In this document: one piece after another, positions 52,555 to 61,800 of the stretch
Layout: each line of letters begins with the position of its first letter
Position numbering within the stretch: the stretch's first letter is position 1
Made by a program: the position numbers and the translations under genes
Assembly (NCBI GenBank): GCA_905215965.1
Contig: CAJMSD010000005.1
Coordinates: forward strand, 1 to 64,000
From: an uncultured bacterium
Lineage (GTDB): Bacteria; Bacillota; Clostridia; Oscillospirales; Ruminococcaceae
DNA length: 64,000 nucleotides
Reading direction: 5' to 3'
The notes under the pieces: generated by a model
The model's database searches: none
What the model saw: only the letters and a program-made list of their open reading frames with translations
What the model was told of the DNA's origin: nothing

Positions 52555-53526
52555 TTATTTTTTGCTGCGATTTGCTTTTCTGAGTTCAAAGATAGACCAT
52601 GTTACAGGTGCTACGAAAATCGATGAATAAGTACCCGAGATAAGACCGAACATAAGAGGTACAGAGAAGCTGAGAAGCGAATCAAATCCTGTGATCAGAA
52701 TCACGATGGTGATCACGAGCATTGTACCGATAGTTGTTATCGATGTTCTTATTGAACGCGTCAGTGACTGCGAGCAGCCTGCGTTGATAAGCTCGGTTAT
52801 ATGAGCTTTTGGCATCAAGGTCTTGTTTTCACGGATTCTGTCGTAGATAACGATAGTGTTATTGATAGAATAACCGAGTATCGTAAGGATTACGGCTACA
52901 GAGTTTGAATTGAATTCAAAGCCGAAGAGCACGATAACTGCGAATGCAACGACCAGATCGTGAAGGAGCGCCAAGATGGAGCAGAGACCGGCCGACCAGC
53001 CGCCTATCTTTCTGAATCTGATTGCAATATAAACGATTATCAGAACTGCTGCAAACAGCATTGCAACAAGGCTTTTAAAGAAGAATTCCGAGCCTGTCGA
53101 CGGGCTTACGTCGTTTGAATCGTAAAGCTCGATATTATTATCTGCAAATTCGGATTGAAGAGTATCGGTAAGCTCTGTCTGCCTGTCGGCGGTGAGACCG
53201 TTTTCGGAGGTAAAGGAAATTGTAAGCTCATTGGTATCCGAGCTGAGGCTTTCTCCGCTTCTTACCTTAACTTTTTCGTTTACGATGCCGGAGACGATGC
53301 TTTCAGCCTTTTCTGTGTCAATATCGCCGCTGTACTGATAAGTGATAAGCGTGCCGCCCTTGAATTCGATAGCAAGGTTTACACCGCGTATGAGTGCTCC
53401 TGCCAGAGTAATAACAACAACAGCTATTGCAATAATAAGGATCATCTTTTTCTTTGAACAGAAGTCGTAGATCTTACCGTTATAGACCGGAGCGTTATTT
53501 GCTTTTTTCTTAGTATTCTGGCTCAT
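52555..53526 (-). CDS. secF: Protein translocase subunit SecF
   Basis: 323 residues with six predicted helices and a periplasmic-type domain after the first (about 55-150). The RND family motif is visible around NTIVIYDRIRENK and TSITTIGTMLVITIVIL. With SecD it uses the proton or sodium gradient to help SecYEG export proteins. Its start overlaps the secD stop by 4 bases. Confidence 0.94.
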   Translation of the reverse strand: MSQNTKKKANNAPVYNGKIYDFCSKKKMILIIAIAVVVITLAGALIRGVNLAIEFKGGTLITYQYSGDIDTEKAESIVSGIVNEKVKVRSGESLSSDTNELTISFTSENGLTADRQTELTDTLQSEFADNNIELYDSNDVSPSTGSEFFFKSLVAMLFAAVLIIVYIAIRFRKIGGWSAGLCSILALLHDLVVAFAVIVLFGFEFNSNSVAVILTILGYSINNTIVIYDRIRENKTLMPKAHITELINAGCSQSLTRSIRTSITTIGTMLVITIVILITGFDSLLSFSVPLMFGLISGTYSSIFVAPVTWSIFELRKANRSKK

Positions 53527-54938
53527 TTAACGTCACCTCCGTAAAGCTTTCTGTTTTTGAAGCATTTAAACTTGGTAAGTGAAGTTACCATAAGTCTTGC
53601 GGCGAATACGCCCATGATGAAGTTAAAGATTACACCTGCAAGGAGCGTGATTCCGAAGGAGTAGACAACACCCTCCGTAGTAGCTCCGAATGCGGCAAAG
53701 ATAGTGCTGTTGAGTATCTTTGAGAAGAAGCTTGACGGAACGCCGAAAGCTCCCATAAGTACAATGGCAATGATTACGTTTGTGATATTGCCGTCGAGAA
53801 TAGCCGAGAATGCTTTCTTGTAAGCTGTCTTTACGGCTGAATCAAGGGATTTTCCCGAACGAAGCTCTTCCTTGAGACGCTCGCCTGTGATGATGTTGGC
53901 GTCAACGCCCATACCGACCGCAAGTATAATACCGGCGATACCGGGAATCGTAAGAGTAGAGCCGTTATTGAAGCCGAACCAGCCGGATACGACTGCGATA
54001 CTTCCTGCTACCTGACCGATAAGTGCGATGACCGCAACAAATCCGGGCAGTCTGTAGAGAGTTATCATGTAAACCGCAATAAGAGCAAGCGCGATTATAC
54101 CTGCAAGAAGTACAGCCTGAAGAGAACCCTCGCCCATTGTAGGTGAAATGGTTTTGAAGCTCTTTGTTTCCATTTTGAAAGGAAGAGAACCGGAATTGAT
54201 CTTATCGGCAAGAGTCTTTGCTTCATCGGAAGTAAACTCGCCTGTGATATAAGCCTCGCCGCCTGTAATAGCAGTATTTACCGACGGAGAAGAGATCATT
54301 ATATCGTCCATCCAGATAGAAATAGGCGTGCTCGAACCTGCAAGCTCTGTTGTATACTGAGCAAAGCTTTCTTTTCCGCTTTCGTTGAGGACGAGCTTAA
54401 CGGCATACTTATACTCGCCGCTATCGTCCGGCTGCATACTTGCGGAAGCCTCGCTTACGTCCTTTCCTTCGATTACAAGTTCACCTGTAGGAGTAATGTT
54501 TCCTTCCTCGTCGGTGTCGTAATCTGTTCCCACACGGAAAGTAAGCAAAGCGGTTTCGCCAAGCTCCTTAACGGCAGCTTCGGGATCGAAGTCGCTTTCG
54601 CCTGCCTGCCATGGGAAACGGACGATGATTCTGTCGCTTTTTTTGTCGCTGTAGACTTCATTGTCGTTGATTCCCAGCGAAGAAAGTCTTGCCTTGATAA
54701 TTTCTGTAGCAGCATCAAGCTGTGAGTCGGTTGCGTCATAGTCGTCAGACGGAGCAAATGTTACGTCAACGCCGCCCTGAATGTCAATACCGAGACGGAT
54801 ATCGTCAACTCCCTTGATGTAAGGGGTTGAGGTATCGCCGAATTGATAGTCAAGACCAAATACCGATGATGCAGAGAACAATAATATCAAAGCAATGACA
54901 ATGAAGAAAGTAGATTTTCCAATCTTTTTCACGTTCAT
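53523..54938 (-). CDS. secD: Protein translocase subunit SecD
   Basis: 471 residues, six predicted helices. LGIDIQGGVDVTF near the N-terminus, large exported P1-like domain (about 45-275), then PGFVAVIALIGQ, GIILAVGMGVDANIITGERLKEEL, the conserved SecD helix 4 segment. Partner of SecF encoded next. AGGAGG precedes the ATG. Confidence 0.95.
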   Translation of the reverse strand: MNVKKIGKSTFFIVIALILLFSASSVFGLDYQFGDTSTPYIKGVDDIRLGIDIQGGVDVTFAPSDDYDATDSQLDAATEIIKARLSSLGINDNEVYSDKKSDRIIVRFPWQAGESDFDPEAAVKELGETALLTFRVGTDYDTDEEGNITPTGELVIEGKDVSEASASMQPDDSGEYKYAVKLVLNESGKESFAQYTTELAGSSTPISIWMDDIMISSPSVNTAITGGEAYITGEFTSDEAKTLADKINSGSLPFKMETKSFKTISPTMGEGSLQAVLLAGIIALALIAVYMITLYRLPGFVAVIALIGQVAGSIAVVSGWFGFNNGSTLTIPGIAGIILAVGMGVDANIITGERLKEELRSGKSLDSAVKTAYKKAFSAILDGNITNVIIAIVLMGAFGVPSSFFSKILNSTIFAAFGATTEGVVYSFGITLLAGVIFNFIMGVFAARLMVTSLTKFKCFKNRKLYGGDVK

Positions 54939-54977
54939 GCCTCCTAAAAATATAATGTCACACTGACAATTACAATT

Positions 54978-55006
54978 ATTATATTACAATCTGATACAAA
55001 AGTCAA
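54978..55006 (-). promoter_or_regulatory. secDF promoter
   Basis: Minus strand: TTGACT (55001-55006), 17-base spacer, TATAAT (54978-54983), about 40 bases before secD. Confidence 0.75.
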
Positions 55007-55062
55007 GTATTTAATATGTAAATTCTTTGCAGGCGGAAAAATCATGATATAAAAAATTTCTA

Positions 55063-55091
55063 TTGAAAAAAGAAAATATATAGTGTATAAT
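55063..55091 (+). promoter_or_regulatory. GH1 beta-glucosidase promoter
   Basis: TTGAAA (55063-55068), 17-base spacer, TATAAT (55086-55091). A CCCC/GGGG hairpin follows in the leader (about 55100-55125). Confidence 0.7.
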
Positions 55092-55167
55092 ATTGTTGCC
55101 CCCTGAAAATTATTTTTTCGGGGCACCAAAGGCAACACCGCACAGGCGGACGGAAAGGAGTTTTGTT

Positions 55168-56541
55168 ATGAAATTTTCTGAAAATTTTATGTGGGGAGCA
55201 GCGTCGGCTGCATATCAGGTTGAGGGAGCGTACCTTGACGACGGACGAAAGCTCAGCGTATGGGACGCATATACTCAGGAGCCGGGCAAGATAGAACACG
55301 GCGAGAACGGAAATGTTTCCTGCGATCATTATCACCGTTTTCGGGAAGACGTAAAGCTTATGCGTGAAATGGGAATCAAGAACTATCGCTTTTCTATAAG
55401 CTGGAGCCGAGTTATTCCCGACGGCACAGGCAAGATCAATGAAGCCGGACTGAAATTTTATTCCGATCTTGTGGACGAGCTTGTCGCAAACGGAATAGAG
55501 CCGCTTGTTACGCTGTTCCACTGGGATTATCCCTACGCTCTTCATAAGAGAGGCGGCTGGCTGAATCATGAATCTTCCGATTGGTTTGCCGATTATGCAA
55601 AGGTGATCATTGACGCGCTCTCCGACAGAGTAAAATACTGGATGACGCTCAACGAACCGCAGGTGTTTGTCGGAAACGGCTATAAATACGGAAACTTTGC
55701 TCCTTTCGAGCAGCACAATAACAAGGATCTGGCGCAGATCTGCCATAATGTGCTTCTGGCTCACGGAAAGGCAGTTAAGATAATCAGAGAAAACGCTAAG
55801 CTTACGCCTGTTATAGGCTTTGCAATGGTAACTCCCGCATTTATTCCCGAGGATAATTCCGAAGCGGCGATAGCCGATGCAAAAAAGGCGACTTTTGCTT
55901 TCGACAGCAGCGATATGACCTATTGCGCTTCTTGGTGGGCGGATCCTATTTTCTTCGGCAAATATCCCGAACAGGCTTACGAGCAGCTGGGCGAAGATAT
56001 GCCCGAGGTCATGGACGGCGATATGGAAATAATTTCTCAGCCTGTTGATTTCTACGGATTGAATTCCTACGAAAGCAAGGCAAGCTTCAATCCTTACGGC
56101 TATGCGGAGAACGCTTATATCGGATGTCCCAGAACGCAGATGGGCTGGCCTGTTACTCCGGAGGTGCTTTATTGGTCTCCGATATTCCTGAGCGAGCGCT
56201 ATAAAAAGCCTATTCTTATTACCGAAAACGGTATGGCTTGTCACGACTGGGTAGAGCTTGACGGACATATTCATGACTCGCAGCGTATCGATTATGTAAA
56301 GCGTTATCTTCGCGAGCTTCATCGTGCGGCTCAGGACGGCACCGAGATCATGGGATACACATATTGGTCGATCATGGATAATTTCGAGTGGGCTTCGGGC
56401 TATGACAAGCGGTTCGGACTTATCCACGTTGATTATACGACTCAGAAACGAACCGTTAAGGATTCGGGATATTGGTATAAAAAGGTCGTTGAAACAAACG
56501 GCGAGATAGTTTTTGACAATAAAACCGAGATCGAATATTGA
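55168..56541 (+). CDS. bglA: GH1 beta-glucosidase
   Basis: 457 residues, the usual GH1 barrel length. N-terminal FMWGAASAAYQVEGA signature; acid/base Glu in TLNEPQV (about 165) and nucleophile Glu in ITENGMA (about 353). No signal peptide, so it is cytoplasmic and probably hydrolyses cellobiose or short cellodextrins imported after cellulosome action. AAAGGAG precedes the ATG at 55168; the longer open frame upstream lacks a ribosome site. Confidence 0.93.
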   Translation: MKFSENFMWGAASAAYQVEGAYLDDGRKLSVWDAYTQEPGKIEHGENGNVSCDHYHRFREDVKLMREMGIKNYRFSISWSRVIPDGTGKINEAGLKFYSDLVDELVANGIEPLVTLFHWDYPYALHKRGGWLNHESSDWFADYAKVIIDALSDRVKYWMTLNEPQVFVGNGYKYGNFAPFEQHNNKDLAQICHNVLLAHGKAVKIIRENAKLTPVIGFAMVTPAFIPEDNSEAAIADAKKATFAFDSSDMTYCASWWADPIFFGKYPEQAYEQLGEDMPEVMDGDMEIISQPVDFYGLNSYESKASFNPYGYAENAYIGCPRTQMGWPVTPEVLYWSPIFLSERYKKPILITENGMACHDWVELDGHIHDSQRIDYVKRYLRELHRAAQDGTEIMGYTYWSIMDNFEWASGYDKRFGLIHVDYTTQKRTVKDSGYWYKKVVETNGEIVFDNKTEIEY

Positions 56542-56560
56542 TCTTATATCATGAAAGCGG

Positions 56561-56602
56561 ATATGCCATACCGGCTGTTTATGTCAGGTATGGCATATTT
56601 TT
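56561..56602 (+). terminator. bglA terminator
   Basis: Perfect 12-bp stem ATATGCCATACC / GGTATGGCATAT followed by a short T-run. Confidence 0.9.
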
Positions 56603-56673
56603 GCTGCCGGCGCTGAATGAAAGGCGTTTTTATACCGATGTTTTGTGAAATGCAACAAAATTGCGTCCGGCTA

Positions 56674-56702
56674 TTGACAAGAGAATGAATATGAGGTATA
56701 AT
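56674..56702 (+). promoter_or_regulatory. ylxM-ffh promoter
   Basis: TTGACA (56674-56679), 17-base spacer, TATAAT (56697-56702), about 40 bases before ylxM. Confidence 0.8.
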
Positions 56703-56743
56703 ATGTAAAGTAGTTTTAGATTACACTTGACTGGAGCTTGATC

Positions 56744-57079
56744 ATGGCTAAAGAATTGAAATTTGTCTTGCTTATCGATTGCTACGGAGAGCTTTTAACT
56801 GAGCATCAGCGCAATGTTATGGAGCTTTATTACTGCGAGGATCTCTCGCTTTCGGAAATCGGAGAGCCGCTCGGCATTACAAGACAGGCAGTTCGCGCTC
56901 TTATCAAGCGCACAGAGGCTATTTTGCTCAATTTTGAGCAGAAGCTCGGATTTGCGGCTAAGCTCGGGGAAATGAAGGAATGCTTTGAACGGCTTGATTC
57001 GGCTGCCGATAAGGTTGGCGATCTCTCTGTTCGCACTACGCTGAAAAATGAGATCAGGCGCGGGATTTCGCTGCTCTGA
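56744..57079 (+). CDS. ylxM: YlxM-like helix-turn-helix protein
   Basis: 111 residues. Sigma-70 region 4-like helix-turn-helix: LTEHQRNVMELYYCEDLSLSEIGEPLGITRQAVRALIKRTE. YlxM is encoded directly before ffh across Firmicutes and modulates the signal recognition particle. TGGAG precedes ATG 56744. Confidence 0.92.
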   Translation: MAKELKFVLLIDCYGELLTEHQRNVMELYYCEDLSLSEIGEPLGITRQAVRALIKRTEAILLNFEQKLGFAAKLGEMKECFERLDSAADKVGDLSVRTTLKNEIRRGISLL

Positions 57080-57108
57080 CATGAATGTATTTGTAAAGGA
57101 GATAAAGC

Positions 57109-58497
57109 ATGGCATTTGAAGGTCTTTCGGAAAAACTTAATAATGTGTTCAAAAAGCTCAAATCACGGGGCAAGCTTACCGAAAGCGACGTCAAGGAAGC
57201 TATGCGGGAAGTCCGTCTTGCCCTGCTTGAGGCTGACGTAAGCTATAAGGTCGTAAAGGATTTTGTCGCCAAGGTCACCGAACGTGCCGTCGGCGAGGAC
57301 GTTCTTACAAGCCTTACTCCTGCCCAGCAGGTAATTAAAATCGTAAACGAAGAGCTGTGCTCGCTTATGGGCAACGGCAGCTCACGCATAAATTTTGCCT
57401 CAAAGCCGCCTACTGTCATAATGATGTGCGGACTTCAGGGCTCGGGTAAAACCACTCATGCCGCCAAGCTGGCTAAGCTGCTTAAAAAGGAAGGACACCG
57501 TCCGCTTCTCGCAGCCTGCGATATTTATCGTCCTGCCGCTATCAATCAGCTTCAGGTTGTCGGCGAAAAGGCTGATGTAAAGGTTTTTGAAATGGGACAG
57601 ATCAGTCCGCTTGTTATAGCCAAGCAGGCGCTTGCTCATGCCAAGGATTACGGACACGATGTTCTTATTATCGACACCGCAGGCCGACTTCACATTGATG
57701 AAGCCCTGATGCAGGAGCTTAAGGATATTAAGGAAATAACAAATCCCGATGAAATAATGCTCGTTGTAGACGCTATGACGGGTCAGGACGCCGTAAATGT
57801 CGCCAAGTCGTTTGACGAGGCGGTAGGGATCACAAGCGTGCTTATGTCAAAGCTCGATTCCGATACAAGAGGCGGCGCGGCTTTATCGGTTCTTGCAGTT
57901 ACCGGAAAGCCCATTAAATACGTAGGTATGGGCGAAAAGCTCGATGACTTCGAACAGTTCCACCCCGAGCGTATGGCTTCGCGTATTCTCGGTATGGGCG
58001 ATGTTCTTACTCTTATAGAAAAAGCCGAAAACGTAATGAGTAAGCAGGAGGCTGAAAAGCTTTCTAAAAAATTCAAGGAAAATACTTTCGATATGGACGA
58101 TCTTCTCGATCAGATGCGTCAGATAAAACGTCTCGGCTCAATGAAATCTATCCTCGGTATGCTTCCGGGAGTCAGCTCGAAAATAAAGGACGCAGATATA
58201 GACGAAAGTCAGCTCGGACGCATAGAGGCTATGATAACTTCAATGACCAAAGCCGAGCGTGCAAAACCGTCGATAATTAATCCGTCGCGAAAAAAACGTA
58301 TCGCTTCCGGTTCTGGAACTAAGGTCGAAGATGTGAACCGTCTGCTCAAGCAATTCGACCAGATGCAGCAGATGATGAAAAAATTTACCGGAAAAGGCAG
58401 CAAAATGAATATGCGCCGCGCAAGAAAACAGCTTGCCGGTATGAATTTCGATAAATATACCGGAAAGGGCGGAGGAAATCTGCCGCCGCTCGCATAG
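57109..58497 (+). CDS. ffh: Signal recognition particle protein Ffh
   Basis: 462 residues. N domain (about 1-90), G domain with P-loop GLQGSGKTTHAAKLA (about 107-121), DTAGRLHID and TKxD-like SKLDSDTRGGAAL, then a Met-rich M domain (about 300-450; MKSILGMLPGV, MQQMMKKF, MNMRRARKQLAGM) that binds 4.5S RNA and signal peptides. It directs nascent membrane proteins to FtsY. AAAGGAG precedes the ATG. Confidence 0.97.
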   Translation: MAFEGLSEKLNNVFKKLKSRGKLTESDVKEAMREVRLALLEADVSYKVVKDFVAKVTERAVGEDVLTSLTPAQQVIKIVNEELCSLMGNGSSRINFASKPPTVIMMCGLQGSGKTTHAAKLAKLLKKEGHRPLLAACDIYRPAAINQLQVVGEKADVKVFEMGQISPLVIAKQALAHAKDYGHDVLIIDTAGRLHIDEALMQELKDIKEITNPDEIMLVVDAMTGQDAVNVAKSFDEAVGITSVLMSKLDSDTRGGAALSVLAVTGKPIKYVGMGEKLDDFEQFHPERMASRILGMGDVLTLIEKAENVMSKQEAEKLSKKFKENTFDMDDLLDQMRQIKRLGSMKSILGMLPGVSSKIKDADIDESQLGRIEAMITSMTKAERAKPSIINPSRKKRIASGSGTKVEDVNRLLKQFDQMQQMMKKFTGKGSKMNMRRARKQLAGMNFDKYTGKGGGNLPPLA

Positions 58498-58534
58498 TCA
58501 GAAATAACTTATACATGATATCAGAGAGGTAAAA

Positions 58535-59101
58535 ATGAAAAAAATTACAGTTGTTATAGTTGCTTTATGCGCTGCATTGACGCTTTTCGGCTGCGGAAGC
58601 TACGATCTTTCCGATTACGAGCTGACAAACGCTATCGGCGTCAGCCGCGAAAAAATAGATGAGATCGAGTATGAGCCGAATAAGTCCGAATCTACGGGCG
58701 ACGCGGAATTTGATCAGCTTCTTGCGGCTTCCGGCTCGGACTCCTACTCCTATTGGATGCAGAATTCTTCGGGAAGCGATTCGTATGATGTGATAAATAT
58801 GGATTTTCACGGCGATGAGGTGTGCGAGGTGTCTGTCGCGGTCTATAACGGTGACAGCTCCGATTATTCGATCCTCGGTATACGCGTGGGCGACAGCAGA
58901 GCTTCGGCTCTCGATACCGCTGAGGAGTTCTTTGAGAAAAAGGGAAGCGCGCTTTCCGATGATAAGGAAAAATGGCAGCTTATGGACGGCGACCGCGATA
59001 TGGTAACGTTCGGAAGCGGAAACGATAAGCATGGAACGCTTTTCATCTATATAAATACCGAAACCGATAAGGTTTCTTCGCTGGAATACAGCAAATTTTA
59101 A
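58535..59101 (+). CDS. Small lipoprotein, unknown
   Basis: 188 residues. Lipoprotein signal with lipobox TLFGC (Cys about 20). The rest is acidic with a beta-rich domain (about 85-185; DVINMDFHGDEVCEVSV, GIRVGDSRASALDTAEEFFEKKG), reminiscent of small exported proteins with a helix-capped sheet. No family recognised. Its position between ffh and rpsP is unusual. AGAGAGG precedes the ATG. Confidence 0.75.
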   Translation: MKKITVVIVALCAALTLFGCGSYDLSDYELTNAIGVSREKIDEIEYEPNKSESTGDAEFDQLLAASGSDSYSYWMQNSSGSDSYDVINMDFHGDEVCEVSVAVYNGDSSDYSILGIRVGDSRASALDTAEEFFEKKGSALSDDKEKWQLMDGDRDMVTFGSGNDKHGTLFIYINTETDKVSSLEYSKF

Positions 59102-59167
59102 AATATTTAAGCTCAAACGCGGTCTCCCCGCTTTGATATATAAAAATTATTTCCGGAGGTGAATAAT

Positions 59168-59410
59168 ATGGCAGTAAAGATCAGACTCAGAAGAATGGGC
59201 GCTAAGAAAGCTCCTTTCTATCGTATTGTTGTTGCTGATTCAAGATACCCAAGAGACGGCAGATTTGTTGAGGAAATCGGTTACTATGATCCGACAAAGG
59301 AACCGTCGGTTATCAAGGTAGACGCTGATAAGGCTAAGGACTGGATCGCTAAGGGCGCTCAGCCTACAGATACAGTTAAGGTTATCCTTAAGAGCGAAGG
59401 CATTCTTTAA
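59168..59410 (+). CDS. rpsP: 30S ribosomal protein S16
   Basis: 80 residues, normal S16 size, starting MAVKIRLRRMGAKKAPFYRIVVADSR with the family signature. GGAGGTG precedes ATG 59168. It begins the rpsP-khpA pair; rimM and trmD, normally next, are near 7-8 kb on the other strand. Confidence 0.97.
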   Translation: MAVKIRLRRMGAKKAPFYRIVVADSRYPRDGRFVEEIGYYDPTKEPSVIKVDADKAKDWIAKGAQPTDTVKVILKSEGIL

Positions 59411-59432
59411 TTGCGAGATTCCTGCTGCGGAA

Positions 59433-59460
59433 AGAGGGTGGACTGATGTCCGTGCCCTCT
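59433..59460 (+). ncRNA. Hairpin in the rpsP-khpA leader
   Basis: AGAGGG / CCCTCT with inner GGAC / GTCC and loop TGAT. A second small hairpin CCGTT / AACGG ends at the khpA ribosome site. Possibly regulatory or an RNA-processing site; no known class recognised. Confidence 0.35.
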
Positions 59461-59492
59461 GTATCCGTTAAGCATTGAACGGAGGTTCTGTT

Positions 59493-59726
59493 ATGAAGGA
59501 TTTATTGTATGCAATTGCCGCAGGACTTGTTGAGGACAAAACTGCTATCAAGATTGTGGAGGACGAGCCTGATGATGAGGGCGTTATCGTTTTTCACCTT
59601 TCCGTTGCTCCCGAAGATATGGGAAGAGTTATAGGAAAGCAGGGCAGAATTGCAAAGGCGCTTCGTATAATTATGCGTGCAGGCGCTGCAAAAAAAGACC
59701 TCAAGGTTTCTGTTACTATTGAATAA
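59493..59726 (+). CDS. khpA: KH-domain RNA-binding protein KhpA
   Basis: 77 residues, a single type II KH domain with the GxxG loop as IGKQGR in DMGRVIGKQGRIAKALR. KhpA pairs with KhpB (Jag) to bind small RNAs and mRNAs. GGAGG precedes ATG 59493. Confidence 0.95.
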   Translation: MKDLLYAIAAGLVEDKTAIKIVEDEPDDEGVIVFHLSVAPEDMGRVIGKQGRIAKALRIIMRAGAAKKDLKVSVTIE

Positions 59727-59763
59727 AATCCTGCGCGTCACCGCGTGTGAATGCGCTTTAAGC

Positions 59764-59793
59764 TGCCCGTCATAATGATGGGCATTGTTTTTA
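59764..59793 (+). terminator. rpsP-khpA terminator
   Basis: TGCCC-G-TCAT / ATGA-T-GGGCA stem followed by TTGTTTTTATT. Confidence 0.75.
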
Positions 59794-59811
59794 TTGTGAA
59801 AGGAAAAATTT

Positions 59812-60249
59812 ATGAGTTACGGGCAATCATGGAAATCGGCGGCAGTTATATCGGTCTTGAGCCTTTTTTCACAATGGCTTAACTGGTTCGCTTTTGATAA
59901 GATCGGCTATTCTGTTGTGTTTACGTTTATAACTCCGCTTGTTCTCTGTGTTATGTATCATCTTGTTCAGCTTGACGCCGGTAAGGAAAATTGCTTTTCA
60001 AGAAGATTTTTCTTTATTTTTTCATCGGCAGTTCCTTTTGCTGTCGGTCTTGTACTGACCGTTGTGTTATTGCTGCTTGATCCGGGAATCAGCACGTTTA
60101 ATCCCGACGCGGAATATACAGGTACGGCTCCCGAGCTGATTTCCGTTTATGCGGGAAGATTTATGGTAACATCATTGTATTTGGCGGTTTTTGCGGCGAT
60201 AGACGTTCCGATATTGAAGTATATTGACAGCAGAGGAACAAAAAAGTGA
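59812..60249 (+). CDS. Four-helix membrane protein, unknown
   Basis: 145 residues with four hydrophobic segments (about 8-27, 31-52, 65-90 and 113-135). No family recognised. AAAGGAA precedes the ATG. Its end overlaps the phosphoesterase start by 4 bases, so the two are coupled. Confidence 0.75.
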   Translation: MSYGQSWKSAAVISVLSLFSQWLNWFAFDKIGYSVVFTFITPLVLCVMYHLVQLDAGKENCFSRRFFFIFSSAVPFAVGLVLTVVLLLLDPGISTFNPDAEYTGTAPELISVYAGRFMVTSLYLAVFAAIDVPILKYIDSRGTKK

Positions 60250-61052
60250 AATATATATTGATGTTTATTGCTGCCGCATTTGTGATCTATGCTGCTGCGG
60301 AAAATTTATTTTTCCTGAGAATTCGCCGTGAGAAGCTCGGCAGCGGAATTAAAATCGCCCATATTTCTGATCTCCATCATCGCCGTTTCGGAAAGAATAA
60401 TGCCCGGCTGCTGAAATCAATACGTCGGGAAGCTCCGGACATCATACTTATCAGCGGAGATCTGGTTTCGCGCGACTGTACGGATTTTTCGGAGGCAAGA
60501 GCGCTTTTGACCGAACTGGGTAAAATTGCTCCTGTTTACATGGCAAACGGCAATCACGAAACCGATTTGCTGCCGCAATATTATGCGGAGTTTGAAAGAT
60601 CTGTACGTGATGCGGACGCGGTTCTGCTGAGAAACGGCAGTCTGCTTGTGCCGATAAAGGGCAGAAAGCTTAATATATTCGGTTTTGAAGCCGAATCGAC
60701 CGTATACAAGAAGGACGGCAGTTACCGCGGACTTGATGAAGTTACGATAAAGGAAATGAACGAAAAGCTCGGGAAAGCTTCTGACGGGGAAGTTCTGCTT
60801 ATCGCGCACAATCCGCTGTTTGCAGAGATTTATGCCGATTGGGGAGCAAACTATACGTTCTCGGGACATCTTCACGGCGGAGCAGCTAAGATACCGTTTA
60901 CCGATATAGGACTGCTTTCGCCCGAACGCAGGCTGTTTCCGAAATATTCTAAGGGAATTTATACGGTCGGAGATATGAAACTTCTCGTTTCCGGCGGTCT
61001 TGGAAAGTTAAGATTATTTAATCCGCCTGAGGTCGTGATTTATGAAATATAA
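60246..61052 (+). CDS. Membrane-anchored metallophosphoesterase
   Basis: 268 residues. One N-terminal membrane helix (about 2-20), then a calcineurin-like fold with all metal motifs: HISDLHH, SGDLVSR, NGNHE, IAHNP and GHLHGG. YkuE/YaeI-type enzymes hydrolyse phosphodiesters at the membrane surface; the substrate is unknown. Its 3' end overlaps the convergent ytaF by 13 bases. Confidence 0.9.
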   Translation: MKYILMFIAAAFVIYAAAENLFFLRIRREKLGSGIKIAHISDLHHRRFGKNNARLLKSIRREAPDIILISGDLVSRDCTDFSEARALLTELGKIAPVYMANGNHETDLLPQYYAEFERSVRDADAVLLRNGSLLVPIKGRKLNIFGFEAESTVYKKDGSYRGLDEVTIKEMNEKLGKASDGEVLLIAHNPLFAEIYADWGANYTFSGHLHGGAAKIPFTDIGLLSPERRLFPKYSKGIYTVGDMKLLVSGGLGKLRLFNPPEVVIYEI

Positions 61053-61660
61053 ACAAATATTGCAAAAGATATCAGAAGCAATCCTCCTATCCATGAAAAA
61101 TCATGGTTAAGGGAGGATATTTTTTTGCCTGTGAGTCCTCCGAGCAATATGGCAGCAGTTCCTGCGGCGAAAGCGAGCAGAGAGGCTGCAATTGGATCTA
61201 TTCCCGAAAATCCGCAGTTTAAGCCTGTTGCCGCCGAGTCTACGGAGCTTGCGGCTGCAAGCATCGCCGCTTCACCGACAGAAAGCGTTTTCGATTTATC
61301 GATATCGGCGGCAGTATCGTCAAGATAAAGCTTTACAACGATCCCCATTGCGTTCATTTTCAAGGAAAGCTCGCTGCCGTCGGAGAGCCTGCGTACAAGC
61401 CGGCGCATAAAGCTTTTAAAAACAGCCGTCATTCCGATAACGGTGAGAGTGATAAGTCCGGCTGTTTTAAGCGCGGAAATTGGGAGGATATTTCCGAGAA
61501 ATCCCGAAAATGCAAGTGACGCTCCTAAAACAGCCGCACCTATTCCGCTTATGACAACGGCTGAGATTGGCGGAATTTTAATATCACTGTTGCTGTACGC
61601 GGCGGCGGCAAGATATATATCAAGGCAAACTGTCAACGCTAAAAAGATCTCGCTTAACAT
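61040..61660 (-). CDS. ytaF: YtaF-like sporulation membrane protein
   Basis: 206 residues, about six hydrophobic helices (MLSEIFLALTVCLDIYLAAAAYS; ISAVVISGIGAAVLGASLAFS; VEAAMLAAASSVDSAATGL-like segment), related to the MntP/YtaF family with Asp residues in the helices. YtaF is expressed during sporulation; ion or small-molecule transport is assumed. GGAGAG precedes ATG 61660. Confidence 0.75.
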   Translation of the reverse strand: MLSEIFLALTVCLDIYLAAAAYSNSDIKIPPISAVVISGIGAAVLGASLAFSGFLGNILPISALKTAGLITLTVIGMTAVFKSFMRRLVRRLSDGSELSLKMNAMGIVVKLYLDDTAADIDKSKTLSVGEAAMLAAASSVDSAATGLNCGFSGIDPIAASLLAFAAGTAAILLGGLTGKKISSLNHDFSWIGGLLLISFAIFVYIS

Positions 61661-61748
61661 GAAAATTCTCTCCTGAAACAATATACTGTGTTTGATAACA
61701 GCTTTTGTATAATATGCCGTATAGAGAGAAAGCGTCACAAATAAAAAA

Positions 61749-61779
61749 GCAGCCTTATCGGAATTACCGATAAAGCTGC
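61749..61779 (-). terminator. GH5 terminator
   Basis: GCAGC-C-TTATCGG / CCGATAA-A-GCTGC stem, with TTTTTT following on the minus strand. Confidence 0.85.
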
Positions 61780-61800
61780 AAAAGCTATGTTGATTTTAAA

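Noticed and set aside
55060..56427. 455-codon open frame opposite bglA
   Set aside because: It is the shadow of the GH1 gene on the other strand; its translation has no family motifs, and the GH1 catalytic motifs are complete.
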